A stretch of 64,000 bases of DNA from Clostridium sp. AT4 (GCF_001517625.2 NZ_LN999828.1:884303-948302); one strand, 5' to 3'; positions 26,504 to 35,655 are shown, counted from the first letter of the stretch. Notes: generated by a model not told the origin, from the letters alone. A program made the numbers and translations.

Positions 26504-26851
26504 TTATTTATTCTCTCTTACTACTTTACAGGGATTCCCATAAGCTATAACATTATCAGGAATGTCCTTTGTCACAACACTTCCTGCTCCAATGACAATA
26601 CTATTTCCGATTGTAACACCAGGCATGATAATAGCTCCGCCACCAATCCATACATTATTACCAATAATCACTGGTGCAGTTTGTGTTTTGCAAAATTCAA
26701 ATGAACCATCTTCTTTAGGCTCACCAAAACGGTCAAACGCATTTGTCGGCTGAAATGCTGTATATATTTGTAGATTTGGCGCAATTAAAGCATTATCTCC
26801 GATACGAATAATATTATCATCGCATCTTCTTGCCCTTCGGACAAGAAGCAT
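26504..26851 (-). pseudogene. Truncated hexapeptide-repeat O-acetyltransferase
   Basis: The 115-residue frame covers only the C-terminal two-thirds of a maltose/galactoside O-acetyltransferase (LacA/NodL-like). It has left-handed beta-helix hexapeptide repeats (IGNNVWIGGGAIIMPGVTIG, IVIGAGSVVTKDIPDNVIAYGNP), but the N-terminal maltose-acetyltransferase helix region and the first repeats, including the usual active-site region, are missing. No ribosome site precedes the apparent ATG, which arises inside RRARR-like sequence. Low GC compared with neighbours. Together with the frameshifted gene that follows, it marks a decaying patch, probably a remnant of acquired DNA. Confidence 0.75.
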
Positions 26852-26884
26852 CCCTCGCTTTCAGCTCGGTCAATTCTAATTGTC

Positions 26885-26977
26885 CTATTTTTCCTTTGCA
26901 CTTCTAAAAACAAAGAAAAATCCTACGCAACCAATCAATAATCCTAAAAGAGAAAAAGGAGTATCGCTACACTTCAT
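26885..26977 (-). CDS. Possible 30-residue membrane microprotein
   Basis: An ATG at 26977, two bases beyond the stop of the DUF1232 gene, opens a 30-codon frame (start MKCSDTPF, then LLGLLIGCVGFFFVF and a basic end RSAKEK). The hydrophobic stretch with a positive end is typical of single-pass microproteins. No separate ribosome site is seen, so expression would depend on coupling to the upstream frame. It may equally be a chance ORF in an AT-rich patch. Confidence 0.25.
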   Translation of the reverse strand: MKCSDTPFSLLGLLIGCVGFFFVFRSAKEK

Positions 26978-26978
26978 T

Positions 26979-27336
26979 TTACAACACCAATACCCCAATT
27001 ATAATCCCCCACACTGCCACAACTGGAATCATATAATACCATTTCCAGGCGTTCCAGCCGCTCCAGATTCCCTCAGCATTTCTCCTATTTTTTTTCAGAA
27101 CATCCTCAGGAATGAATTTGACCGTCAATGATACCAGTGCAGGAAACAGTATCACATCGTCCAGATATCCCAGAACCGGGATAAAATCAGGTATGAAAAT
27201 CCACAGGGGAAAGAGCATAGGCTATGGTAAGGCCGGCAAATACCTTTGCGGGAAGCGGCGTATCTTTGTCTTTCAGCGCCAAAAATATAGCAGGAATATC
27301 TGTTTTTAATTTCTCTGCCCGTTTTTTAAGATCCAT
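26979..27336 (-). pseudogene. DUF1232 (YkvA-like) membrane protein, frameshifted
   Basis: The gene starts at ATG 27336 after AGGAGGAAAGAGA and reads MDLKKRAEKLKTDIP through AYALSPVDF, where it meets a stop. The next frame continues directly with the rest of the DUF1232 core (IPDFIPVLGYLDD) and ends at 26979. Removing one base from the T4 run (minus strand, near 27195) restores a single protein of about 119 residues with the family's signature and a C-terminal membrane segment. It is therefore either a recent frameshift, a slippage-controlled gene or a sequencing error in the homopolymer. Confidence 0.8.
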
Positions 27337-27431
27337 TCTCTTTCCTCCTGCTGTGCTCTGTGAATTTGGTATATTCAGGCCGATTTTATCACAGTTTTAA
27401 AGCAAAATCCATACAGATATAAAAATAAAAG

Positions 27432-27470
27432 CGCTCCCGTATATCATGATCTGTGTACGGGAGCGTTTTA
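27432..27470. terminator. Bidirectional terminator downstream of purF
   Basis: CGCTCCCGTA (27432-27441) and TACGGGAGCG (27456-27465) form a 10-bp stem flanked by A4 on the left and T4 on the right. It lies past the purF stop on the minus strand. Confidence 0.85.
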
Positions 27471-27506
27471 AATCATTTTAAATCATATTGCGATACGGCG
27501 GTAAAA

Positions 27507-28916
27507 TCAATGCTTCCCGTTCCAGCAATAGGTACAGAGCTTACAGGGAGAGATTCCCACAGATTCCACCAGATCATCCAGACGGTGGTAGCGGAGTGTG
27601 GTAAAATTCAGCCGTTTGCGGATTTCTTCGATCATTTCCGCATAATTTTGGCTGTCAGGGTCTGCATAGCTGTCAAGGATCTCCTGAGATACATTGTCTC
27701 CCTCACGGTCGCGGATGATCCGTCGGGTGATCAGATCCAGTTCAGAGGTAGAACGGGAAAAGTTCAAATACGGGCAGCCAAAGAGCAGCGGCGGGCAGGC
27801 AGGACGGATATGTACCTCTTTTGCTCCGCTCTGGTAGAGAAATTCTGTGGTTTCTCCTAATTGTGTACCCCGGACAATGGAATCGTCAATCAGCAGAAGC
27901 TTGTTTCCTCGGATCAGAGCATCTACGGGGATCAGCTTCATTCTGGCAATCAGGTTTCGCTGGCTCTGATTCTGAGGCATAAAGGATCTGGGCCAGGTAG
28001 GTGTATATTTGATAAAGGGACGGGCAAAGGGAACGCCGGATTCATTGGCATAGCCAATGGCGTGAGCGATACCGGAATCAGGCACACCTGCCACAATGTC
28101 CGGCTGGGCTTCATCCCGGCGGGCTAAACGTTTTCCGCATTCATAGCGCATTTTTTCTACATTCACACCTTCATAGGTAGAGGTGGGATAACCGTAGTAA
28201 ACCCAGAGGAAGGAGCAGATCTTCATTTCTTCTCTAGGAGCGCTTAAGGTTTCTACGCCGTCTGCATGGATTTTTACGATCTCTCCCGGACCCAGCTCCC
28301 GGTAATCAGTATAGCCTAAGTTGATGTAGGCAAAGCTTTCAAAGGATGCACAGAAGGCGCCTTCTTTTCGACCGATCACAATGGGGGTACGTCCAAGGCG
28401 GTCTCTGGATGCGTAAAGGCCGTCTTCTGTAAGAAGGAGAATACTCATGGAGCCCTTGATCTGCTCCTGAGCATAGAGAAGCCCCTCTGTGATGGTAGGT
28501 CTCTGATTGATCAAAGCAGCCACCAGCTCCGTAGCATTGATGCGCCCGCCGCTCATTTCCATAAAATGGATGTGACCGTTTTCATAAGCGGATCGGATCA
28601 GTTCCTCTTCATTGTTGATCTTTCCTACTGTGGTAATGGCATAACTGCCCAGATGGGACTGGATCAACAGGGGCTGGGGATCGCTGTCAGAGATACATCC
28701 GATCCCCATCGTGCCTGTAAGCTCATCCAGATCGCTGTCGAACTTTGTGCGGAAGGGGGAATTTTCAATATTGTGAATGGATCTGGCAAAGCCCCTTCCT
28801 TTTTCATATACAGCCATGCCCCCTCGTCTGGTTCCAAGATGTGAATGATAATCTACGCCAAAAAACAGATCCAGCGTACAGCTCTGTTTTGAAACAACTC
28901 CAAAAAAACCGCCCAT
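27507..28916 (-). CDS. purF: Amidophosphoribosyltransferase homologue lacking the N-terminal Cys
   Basis: PurF-type protein of 469 residues, for the first committed step of purine synthesis (glutamine plus PRPP to phosphoribosylamine). It contains an N-terminal Ntn-type glutaminase-like domain (HSHLGTRRGGMAVY, INNEEELI), a phosphoribosyltransferase domain with the PRPP motif LLIDDSIVRGTQ, and a C-terminal CKLCTYC cluster-like motif. The residue after the initiator Met is Gly (MGGFFGV) where active PurF has the nucleophilic Cys of the CGVFG type. An alternative ATG at 28958 does not restore it. AAGGAAG precedes 28916. It may use free ammonia or be a paralogue with another role; other clades with this MGG start exist. 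Single-gene unit. Confidence 0.85.
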   Translation of the reverse strand: MGGFFGVVSKQSCTLDLFFGVDYHSHLGTRRGGMAVYEKGRGFARSIHNIENSPFRTKFDSDLDELTGTMGIGCISDSDPQPLLIQSHLGSYAITTVGKINNEEELIRSAYENGHIHFMEMSGGRINATELVAALINQRPTITEGLLYAQEQIKGSMSILLLTEDGLYASRDRLGRTPIVIGRKEGAFCASFESFAYINLGYTDYRELGPGEIVKIHADGVETLSAPREEMKICSFLWVYYGYPTSTYEGVNVEKMRYECGKRLARRDEAQPDIVAGVPDSGIAHAIGYANESGVPFARPFIKYTPTWPRSFMPQNQSQRNLIARMKLIPVDALIRGNKLLLIDDSIVRGTQLGETTEFLYQSGAKEVHIRPACPPLLFGCPYLNFSRSTSELDLITRRIIRDREGDNVSQEILDSYADPDSQNYAEMIEEIRKRLNFTTLRYHRLDDLVESVGISPCKLCTYCWNGKH

Positions 28917-28952
28917 AGAGATTACTTCCTTTCTGTAAAGAATCCATGTATG

Positions 28953-28997
28953 TATCATAACATGATGTGTTCTTGTTTGACTCTGATATCATAACAT
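28953..28997. repeat. Direct repeat TATCATAACAT at the purF promoter
   Basis: TATCATAACAT occurs exactly at 28953-28963 and 28987-28997, 34 bp apart, roughly three helical turns. The second copy overlaps the -10 box of the purF promoter and the first lies in the leader, as expected for a repressor pair. No known purine-repressor box is visible. Confidence 0.4.
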
Positions 28998-29017
28998 ATA
29001 TTAAAATAAAATAACAA
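28988..29017 (-). promoter_or_regulatory. Promoter of purF
   Basis: On the minus strand TTGTTA (29012-29017) and TATGAT (28988-28993) with an 18-bp spacer. The leader to the ATG is about 65 nt. Confidence 0.5.
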
Positions 29018-29102
29018 TAGGGTATATTTATTATTTATACTTATCAAACATATAAGAAAGGGAAAAAGAAACAGGGGAAGGGAAAATCAAAAACGGCCGG
29101 AA

Positions 29103-29131
29103 TTGCAAAAAATGACAATTCATTGTATAAT
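29103..29131 (+). promoter_or_regulatory. Promoter of the pectinesterase operon
   Basis: TTGCAA (29103-29108) and TATAAT (29126-29131) with a 17-bp spacer. The leader is about 50 nt and carries a GGAGAGAGAAG ribosome site before the ATG at 29189. Confidence 0.65.
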
Positions 29132-29188
29132 AATTCCAAATACAAAGGATAAAAATAGGACAATTTTATCAGACAGGAGAGAGAAGAT

Positions 29189-30178
29189 ATGACAGAAAAA
29201 AAGCCCTTTACCCTTGTGGTAGCCAAAGACGGAACCGGAGATTATTCCACTGTTACAGAGGCATTGGCAGCTCTGGGAGAAGAAGGGGAGCCGGCGCTTA
29301 TCTACATAAAAAAAGGTGTATATAAGGAACGCCTGACTATCCGCCGGCCCTTTGTAACGTTTGAGGGCGAGGATATGAATGAAACAGTGATCACCTATAA
29401 TCTGGGAGCCAAGATGGAGATGGAAGATGGAAGCCGCAGAGGTACCTTCCGCAGCTATTCTGTCTTAATTGACACGCATGATTTTACGGCCAGAAATCTG
29501 ACCTTTGAAAACAGCGCCGGACTGGGGGCATTAGTGGGACAGGCTCTGGCCCTTTATGTGGATGGAGACAGGATCCTGTTTGACCGCTGCCGGATGCTGG
29601 CCAGCCAGGACACCATTTTTACAGGTCCCCTTCCGCCAAAGGAAATCGAACCAAACGGTTTTATCGGCCCCAAGCAGTATGCCCCCAGGATCAATGGCCG
29701 TCATTATTACAAGGACTGCTTTATAAGGGGAGATATTGATTTTATTTTTGGAAGCGCCACGGCATATTTTGAAAACTGTGAGCTGTATTCCCAGGATATT
29801 GGCCGGGAGATTAACGGATATGTGACCGCGGCATCTACTCCTGAGGGACAGGAATATGGCTATGTATTTGAGGGCTGCCATTTTACAGGCAACTGTCCTC
29901 CAAGGAGCGTTTATCTGGGCCGTCCATGGAGAAATTTTGCAAAAACCGTGCTGCTGCACTGCCGCATGGAGGAGCATATCCGCAGAGAAGGATGGCATGA
30001 CTGGGGCAAACGGGAGGCGCATGACACCCTGTATTTCGCCGAGGCAGGAAGCACGGGCCCTGGAGCTGTGCCTGAGGAGCGTCCGGAATGGGTAAGGATT
30101 CTTTCTGAAGATGAGCTGGAACCTTACAGCCGGGAGCGCGTCCTTGGAGGAAATGACGGCTGGATGAGCGGGCGGTAA
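29189..30178 (+). CDS. Cytoplasmic pectin methylesterase (CE8)
   Basis: Carbohydrate esterase family 8 enzyme that removes methyl esters from homogalacturonan or its oligomers. The 329-residue right-handed beta-helix protein shows the family landmarks in order: GxYKERLTI, GQALALYVDGDR, the first catalytic Asp in ASQDTIF, the second in GDIDFIFGSA and the Arg/Trp of YLGRPWRNF. There is no signal peptide, so it probably acts inside the cell on imported methylated oligogalacturonides. It is 26 bp upstream of the YesN-like regulator and heads that operon, which links the sensor pair to pectin use. Confidence 0.92.
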   Translation: MTEKKPFTLVVAKDGTGDYSTVTEALAALGEEGEPALIYIKKGVYKERLTIRRPFVTFEGEDMNETVITYNLGAKMEMEDGSRRGTFRSYSVLIDTHDFTARNLTFENSAGLGALVGQALALYVDGDRILFDRCRMLASQDTIFTGPLPPKEIEPNGFIGPKQYAPRINGRHYYKDCFIRGDIDFIFGSATAYFENCELYSQDIGREINGYVTAASTPEGQEYGYVFEGCHFTGNCPPRSVYLGRPWRNFAKTVLLHCRMEEHIRREGWHDWGKREAHDTLYFAEAGSTGPGAVPEERPEWVRILSEDELEPYSRERVLGGNDGWMSGR

Positions 30179-30204
30179 GACAGACTGGGAGAGGGGAACT
30201 GCAT

Positions 30205-31842
30205 ATGGAATTATACCGTATCATCCTGGTGGATGATGAAGAAGAAGTAAGAAAGAGCATTATCCGAAAGATTGACTGGGAAGAGGCCGGTTTTTTTGTG
30301 GCAGGAGATGCGGAAAACGGAGAGGATGCGCTGGAAAAGATCGAGGCATTGGAGCCGGATGTAGTGCTGACCGATATCCGTATGCCCTATATGGACGGCC
30401 TTACCCTTGCAGAGCGGATCCGGCAGAAATACCCCTCCATGAAAATCGTTATTTTTTCGGGGTTTGATGATTTCGAGTACGCCAAGCAGGCCATTAAGCT
30501 CAACGTGACAGAGTACATTTTAAAGCCTGTGAATGTGGAGGAACTGACAGCAATCTTAAAACGGATCAAGGTGAATCTGGATCAGGAAATCGAGCAGAAG
30601 CGGAATGTAAACCTTTTGAGAGAGAACTATATCAGAAGCCTTCCTATTTTAAGGGAAAACTTTTTAAATGAACTTGTAAGCCATTCCATGGATCCGGCAA
30701 TCGTGGAAAGCCGGATGCGGGAATACGATCTGGATCTTCTGGGAGCCAAGAAGTGGATCGCTGCTGCGATTGACATCGAGGAGCCGGAAAAGGAGCGCAT
30801 GGGCCAGCTGGCCATTCATCAGGAAAAGGATCTGATCCCCATTTCCGTGATGCAGATTTTGGGGGAAAAGCTGGGTGCTTACTGCCGTTTTGCTCTTTTT
30901 AATACGGCAGGCGTCCAGGAGTCCGGTCTGTCGGTAATCGCTGCCATTGACGGGGAAAACAGCCAGACAGGCCTCATTGACGTCCTGGGGGATATCTGCA
31001 AAGAAGCCAGAAAGATCCTTGCAGTGCCTGTTACCATTGGTATTGGAAATAATTCCCCACGTCTTTGCCGGATCTGCGATTCATATAAGGAAGCGGTCAA
31101 TTCCCTGGGGTATAAGGCCATCGTAGGCATTGGAAGTACCATTTATATTAATGATATGGAGCCGGTGAGCCGGGGAAAGCTGGAGCTTGACGGCAAGACA
31201 GAAGCGGAGCTGACGGCAGCTATTAAATTCGGCCCCAAAGAAAAGATTGAGAAGGCTGTGGCTCAGATCATGGACAGGATGAATGATGCAAAGGTTCATT
31301 TCCGCCAGCAGCAGGCGTATATGCTGTCGGTGGCAAATTCTATGATCCAGCTGCTGCAGCTGTATGATTTGGATATGGAGGCTGTGTTTAACGGAGAGTT
31401 AAAGGAAAACGGAAGCCTTGAGATGCTCCCTGGCCTGCAGAAAAAGGAGGATTTTTCCATCTGGCTTTTAAATACAGCCCTCTACGTTCATCAGGCTATG
31501 AACCGGGAGAGGGATAATACCATGAAGCAGGTGATACGGGAGGCAAGACAGTATATTCTGGATCACTATCAGGAACCGGAGCTGTCAGTGGAACAGATCT
31601 GCCGTCACCTGCACATGAGCCCGGCGTATTTTTCCACGATGTTTCGCAGGGAAACAGGGAAAACCTATATTGCCTATCTTACAGAGGTACGTCTTGACAA
31701 AGCGGTGGAGCTTTTAAACAAGACCGACGATAAAACCTATGTGATTGCCGCAAAGGTAGGGTATCAGGAACAGAACTATTTCAGCTATGTTTTTAAAAAG
31801 CGTTTCGGGGTATCGCCTACGAAATTCAGGGGAGCCAAATAG
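30205..31842 (+). CDS. YesN-like response regulator with AraC-type DNA-binding domain
   Basis: A 545-residue response regulator. The receiver domain (residues 4-120) has acidic Asp10/Asp11, phosphorylation site Asp57 (LTDIRMP) and Lys in ILKPVN. A long middle region of unknown fold follows, then two AraC helix-turn-helix motifs near the C-terminus (about 440-545: LSVEQICRHLHMSPAYFS and VGYQEQNYFSYVFKKRFG). It is followed after 17 bp by its YesM-like kinase. This class usually activates adjacent sugar-import and glycan-degradation genes, so the pectinesterase and mglB operons are likely targets. Confidence 0.93.
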   Translation: MELYRIILVDDEEEVRKSIIRKIDWEEAGFFVAGDAENGEDALEKIEALEPDVVLTDIRMPYMDGLTLAERIRQKYPSMKIVIFSGFDDFEYAKQAIKLNVTEYILKPVNVEELTAILKRIKVNLDQEIEQKRNVNLLRENYIRSLPILRENFLNELVSHSMDPAIVESRMREYDLDLLGAKKWIAAAIDIEEPEKERMGQLAIHQEKDLIPISVMQILGEKLGAYCRFALFNTAGVQESGLSVIAAIDGENSQTGLIDVLGDICKEARKILAVPVTIGIGNNSPRLCRICDSYKEAVNSLGYKAIVGIGSTIYINDMEPVSRGKLELDGKTEAELTAAIKFGPKEKIEKAVAQIMDRMNDAKVHFRQQQAYMLSVANSMIQLLQLYDLDMEAVFNGELKENGSLEMLPGLQKKEDFSIWLLNTALYVHQAMNRERDNTMKQVIREARQYILDHYQEPELSVEQICRHLHMSPAYFSTMFRRETGKTYIAYLTEVRLDKAVELLNKTDDKTYVIAAKVGYQEQNYFSYVFKKRFGVSPTKFRGAK

Positions 31843-31859
31843 AGTATAAGGAGAGGGCT

Positions 31860-33653
31860 GTGTTTGAAAAACTGAAAGAACGGATTGCCAATGCCAGTAT
31901 CCGTTATATTATTTTTATCTATTTTACGCTGACCGCCTTAGCGGCCAGTGTATTTATAGGTGTTTCACTGTATACAAGACTGTCCGGCCAGATGTCGTCT
32001 ACCATACAGGAGGAAAATCAGATTCTGATTAATCAGATAACCCGCTCTATGGATTCCTATCTGCGGACAATTATGAAGCTGTCAGACTCCATTTATTACG
32101 GAGTTATAAAAAATGCAGATCTGTCAGATGATTCTATCAATCAGGAGATTACGCTTTTATATGATAGTAATAAGGATATGATTGAGAATATTGCCCTTTT
32201 GTCAAAACAGGGAATGCTCTTGGAGGCAGTGCCTGCAGCCAGATTGAAGAATCATGTGGATGTGGCGGAGGAGGAATGGTTTAAGGAAACCTTGAAAAAA
32301 ACAGAAAATATTCATTTTTCCTCTCCTCATGTACAGTATATATTTGATGCTGCGGGAAAGCAGTACCGATGGGTGATTTCCGTCTCCAGATCTGTAGAGA
32401 TAACAAAAGGACCCTATACAGATCAGGGCGTACTTCTTATTGATATACGTTATGACGGCCTGGAGCAATTTTTTGATGGAGTTACTCTGGGAAATCAGGG
32501 ATATGTCTATCTGATGGATGGGAATGGGGAAATTATATATCACCCCATGGCACAGCTGCTGTATTCGGGAGTGCATGCGGAAAACAATTATCAGGCGGCA
32601 TCCTATAAAGAAGGAAATCATCAGGAGGTTTTTGAAGGGCAAAAGAGAATAGTGACGGTAAAAACAGTGGGGTATACCGGCTGGAAAGTTGTAGGTGTGA
32701 TGCCTGTAGACGGAATGGCGTTAAACAGTATTAAAACAAAACTTCTTGTTGTGTTTATTATTGCATTTATTCTGTTTATTCTTTCAATTATTAATTCTTA
32801 TATCTCTTCTAAAATTACGAATCCGATTAAGGAACTGGAAAAATCAGTAAAAAAAATCGAAGAAGGGGATTTAAATGCTGAGGTTCCGGGAAACGGTTCT
32901 TATGAGATACGCCATCTTGGAGAATCTATCCATAATATGGCCAGACAGATCCGAAAACTGATGGATGATATTGTTGCAGAGCATGAATCAAAAAGAAAAA
33001 GTGAATTTGATACGCTGCAGTCCCAGATTAACCCCCATTTTCTCTACAATACGCTGGATATTATTGTATGGATGATTGAAAATGAAAAACAGGGAGATGC
33101 AGTCAGGGTGGTGACGGCCCTGGCACGTTTTTTCCGTATCAGCCTGAGCAGAGGAAAAAGCATCATAACAGTAGCGGATGAACTGGAGCATGTACGCAAT
33201 TATCTGATGATTCAGCATATGCGGTATAAGAACAAATTTACATATTCAATTGAGGCGGAGGAAGAGGTACTTGGCCTTGCCAGTTTGAAGTTGATTTTGC
33301 AGCCATTGGTGGAGAATGCAATTTATCATGGTATGGAATTTATGGATGGAGACGGAGAAATCTATATCAGGGCGTGGAGACAGAATTCAGAGCTGTTTCT
33401 CTGTGTGGAGGACAATGGGCTTGGTATGACAGAGGAGCAGGTGCAGAGGCTCTTTGAGGATACAGAACATATCTCATCACGGAGGGGCTCAGGTATTGGA
33501 GCTAAAAATGTGAATGAACGAATCAGGCTGTATTTTGGCAGCGGTTACGGACTGATTATCGAATCAGAACCCGATGAGGGGACGAAGGTGACTGCCCACT
33601 TGCCAGCGGTTCCCTATGAGCAGGTGAGGAAAGGAGGGTATGATGTCAAATAG
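31860..33653 (+). CDS. YesM-like sensor histidine kinase
   Basis: A 597-residue membrane kinase with a first transmembrane segment (about 15-40), an extracytoplasmic sensor domain of about 255 residues, a second membrane segment (about 296-318), HAMP, the His_kinase domain (phosphoacceptor in QINPHFLYN) and a HATPase_c domain (LVENAIYHG, VEDNGLGM, GIGAKNVNERI). The start codon is GTG at 31860 after AAGGAGAGG. It overlaps the following sugar-binding protein gene by 11-14 bp, which suggests that the binding protein may present ligand to this kinase. Confidence 0.93.
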   Translation: MFEKLKERIANASIRYIIFIYFTLTALAASVFIGVSLYTRLSGQMSSTIQEENQILINQITRSMDSYLRTIMKLSDSIYYGVIKNADLSDDSINQEITLLYDSNKDMIENIALLSKQGMLLEAVPAARLKNHVDVAEEEWFKETLKKTENIHFSSPHVQYIFDAAGKQYRWVISVSRSVEITKGPYTDQGVLLIDIRYDGLEQFFDGVTLGNQGYVYLMDGNGEIIYHPMAQLLYSGVHAENNYQAASYKEGNHQEVFEGQKRIVTVKTVGYTGWKVVGVMPVDGMALNSIKTKLLVVFIIAFILFILSIINSYISSKITNPIKELEKSVKKIEEGDLNAEVPGNGSYEIRHLGESIHNMARQIRKLMDDIVAEHESKRKSEFDTLQSQINPHFLYNTLDIIVWMIENEKQGDAVRVVTALARFFRISLSRGKSIITVADELEHVRNYLMIQHMRYKNKFTYSIEAEEEVLGLASLKLILQPLVENAIYHGMEFMDGDGEIYIRAWRQNSELFLCVEDNGLGMTEEQVQRLFEDTEHISSRRGSGIGAKNVNERIRLYFGSGYGLIIESEPDEGTKVTAHLPAVPYEQVRKGGYDVK

Positions 33654-34614
33654 AGAGAATATTTTCTGGTATGGCTGGGGGGTTATACTGATTACCCTGT
33701 TCCTTTTGTCTTCCACGAATCTGATTATTAAAGAAAAAAAAATACAGGTATATCCGGTATCTGTTATTATTCAGGAAAAAAGTGATGAGCTTTATGCAGG
33801 TTTTAAAAAAGGGATGGATAAGGCTGCTGAGGAATACAGGTTGGACGTGAATTTTGTTACGCTTTATGAAGAGAAAGACCAGAAAGATCAGATGGAACGG
33901 GTTGTCCGTGAAATAAAAAACGGAGCGAAAGCACTGGTTATGGCGCCGGTTAAGGCAGGAGAAGCAGCTATGGCGTTGGATGAAATAAATCCGGGCTGTC
34001 CGGTCATATTTTTAAATGGCACAGCAGTAAGTGAGCATGTGGTAGATACGGTATCTATGGACAGTTATGAAGCCGGGCGTCTTCTGGGACAGGCCGTGTT
34101 GGAGGAAAACAAAGAAAAAGCGTCTGTCTGCCTGTTTACAGAAGGACTGGAATTTTCGGATAATTCGGAAGTGTATGACGGCGTATGCGCGGTTTTGAAT
34201 GAAGCAGGGATAAAAAGCAGGCTGATTGAGGATTCCTCCGGTAAGGCGTTCCGTCAGACAATTGAGGAAACGGTTTATCCCGGAGGCGTTCCTGTTACAG
34301 TGATTGCACTGGATGAGGGGGCTCTTGTACAGACGGCGAAAATTCTGGATGGAAGTACGGTTTATCAGAAAAATGTAAGGGGAATTTACGGGATTGGAAG
34401 TTCGTTGTATCTGCTTGAAAAGCTGGATGAGCAAATTATTACCGGGATCGTTGACTGCAGCCGTTTTGATCAGGGGTATTTAAGCCTGCAGCGGGCAGTG
34501 GAGGCAATAGGAGGGATTCGGCAGAAGCAGCAGCATCGTCTGGCTCCGGTTTATGTTGACCGGAAAACAATCCGTGAGAAGGAAAACGAACGGATATTTT
34601 ACCCGATTGGCTGA
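33643..34614 (+). CDS. Membrane-anchored sugar-binding sensor protein
   Basis: A 323-residue periplasmic-binding-protein-like (LacI/RbsB fold) protein kept at the membrane by an uncleaved N-terminal segment (WGVILITLFLLSSTNLII) rather than a lipobox. The binding domain starts near residue 40 (VYPVSVIIQEKSDELYAGFKKGMDKA). The gene starts inside the last codons of the kinase gene; ATG 33643 has AAAGGAGGG at better spacing than ATG 33640. There is no permease next to it, and its position between a YesM-like kinase and a second binding protein suggests a co-sensor. The ligand is unknown. Confidence 0.8.
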   Translation: MSNRENIFWYGWGVILITLFLLSSTNLIIKEKKIQVYPVSVIIQEKSDELYAGFKKGMDKAAEEYRLDVNFVTLYEEKDQKDQMERVVREIKNGAKALVMAPVKAGEAAMALDEINPGCPVIFLNGTAVSEHVVDTVSMDSYEAGRLLGQAVLEENKEKASVCLFTEGLEFSDNSEVYDGVCAVLNEAGIKSRLIEDSSGKAFRQTIEETVYPGGVPVTVIALDEGALVQTAKILDGSTVYQKNVRGIYGIGSSLYLLEKLDEQIITGIVDCSRFDQGYLSLQRAVEAIGGIRQKQQHRLAPVYVDRKTIREKENERIFYPIG

Positions 34615-34635
34615 GGCGGGAAGGAGAAAGCGGAT

Positions 34636-35655
34636 ATGAAAAGAAACGGAGTTTGTTTGCTGACGGCAGGACTGGCAATTTCGGCCCTGCTTGTGGGGCT
34701 TGGAGGCTGCAGTAAAAATACGGGTAATATGGATCAAAAAAAAGAAATTCGTATTGGAGTTTTTTTGTATAAGGGGGATGATGCTTTTATCAGTATGCTT
34801 CAGGAATCAATCCAGGAAGAGGCAAGGAAATATGAGCAGGAAACGGGCGTTGAGGTAACGCTTAATATTCTGGATGCAAAGGGCAGCCAGAATACACAGT
34901 GCAGCCAGGTGGAGCGTCAGCTGGCTCTGGGCTGTGATGCACTGTGTGTAAATATCGTAGACCGTTTTGCGGCTTCTGTAGTTATTGACAAGGCGATGGC
35001 TGCGAATACGCCGGTGATATTTTTTAACCGTGAACCGGTGGAAGAAGATTTGAAGAGATGGGAAAAACTCTATTACGTAGGGGTTGATGCAAAGGAAACG
35101 GCTGTTTTACAGGGACAGATTCTGGTGGATGCCTATCAAAAGAATCCATTCTCTCTGGACCGCAATGAAGATGGCCGGGTAAGCTATGTGCTGCTGGAAG
35201 GGGAAACCAGCCATCAAGATTCCCTGATTCGTACAGAGTGGTCGATTCAGACGGTTAAAGACGGAGGCGTTCCTTTGCAAAAACTTACGGGCGGGATTGC
35301 AAATTGGGAAAGAAGCCAGGCATCTGCCCTTATGGAACAGTGGATTGAAACGTATGGGGAGCAGATTGAGGTGGTAATCTGCAATAATGACGAAATGGCT
35401 CTCGGCGCGCTTGATGCGATAGAGCGAGCCGGGATTTTGGACGGTGCGGTCAAGCTTGTAGGAATTGACGGTACTCCGGGAGGAGTCGAAGCATTGAAAA
35501 ATGGAAAGCTTCTCGGAACTGTGGAAGCGGACAGAAGAAAATATGCGAGTGCCATTTTTGAAATTGCATCAGCCCTTTCCGGAAGCGGGGAAAAAGAAAA
35601 ACTTCCGGAATCTCCGTACTGCTGGTGTCCGCAGAGGGTACTGGTTCATGAGTAG
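34636..35655 (+). CDS. MglB-like sugar-binding lipoprotein (sensor-operon copy)
   Basis: A 339-residue galactose/glucose-binding protein homologue. A signal peptide ends in a lipobox (GLGGC, Cys near residue 25). The mature protein follows the MglB pattern (RIGVFLYKGDDAFIS, VIFFNREP, NNDEMALGALDAIE, VGIDGT) and has a DRNEDGR loop that matches the calcium-binding loop of MglB. It is clearly related to the mglB product at 35887 but diverged, and is encoded with the kinase pair, not the transporter. It may deliver ligand to the kinase or donate to MglAC. GAAGGAG precedes the ATG. Confidence 0.87.
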   Translation: MKRNGVCLLTAGLAISALLVGLGGCSKNTGNMDQKKEIRIGVFLYKGDDAFISMLQESIQEEARKYEQETGVEVTLNILDAKGSQNTQCSQVERQLALGCDALCVNIVDRFAASVVIDKAMAANTPVIFFNREPVEEDLKRWEKLYYVGVDAKETAVLQGQILVDAYQKNPFSLDRNEDGRVSYVLLEGETSHQDSLIRTEWSIQTVKDGGVPLQKLTGGIANWERSQASALMEQWIETYGEQIEVVICNNDEMALGALDAIERAGILDGAVKLVGIDGTPGGVEALKNGKLLGTVEADRRKYASAIFEIASALSGSGEKEKLPESPYCWCPQRVLVHE

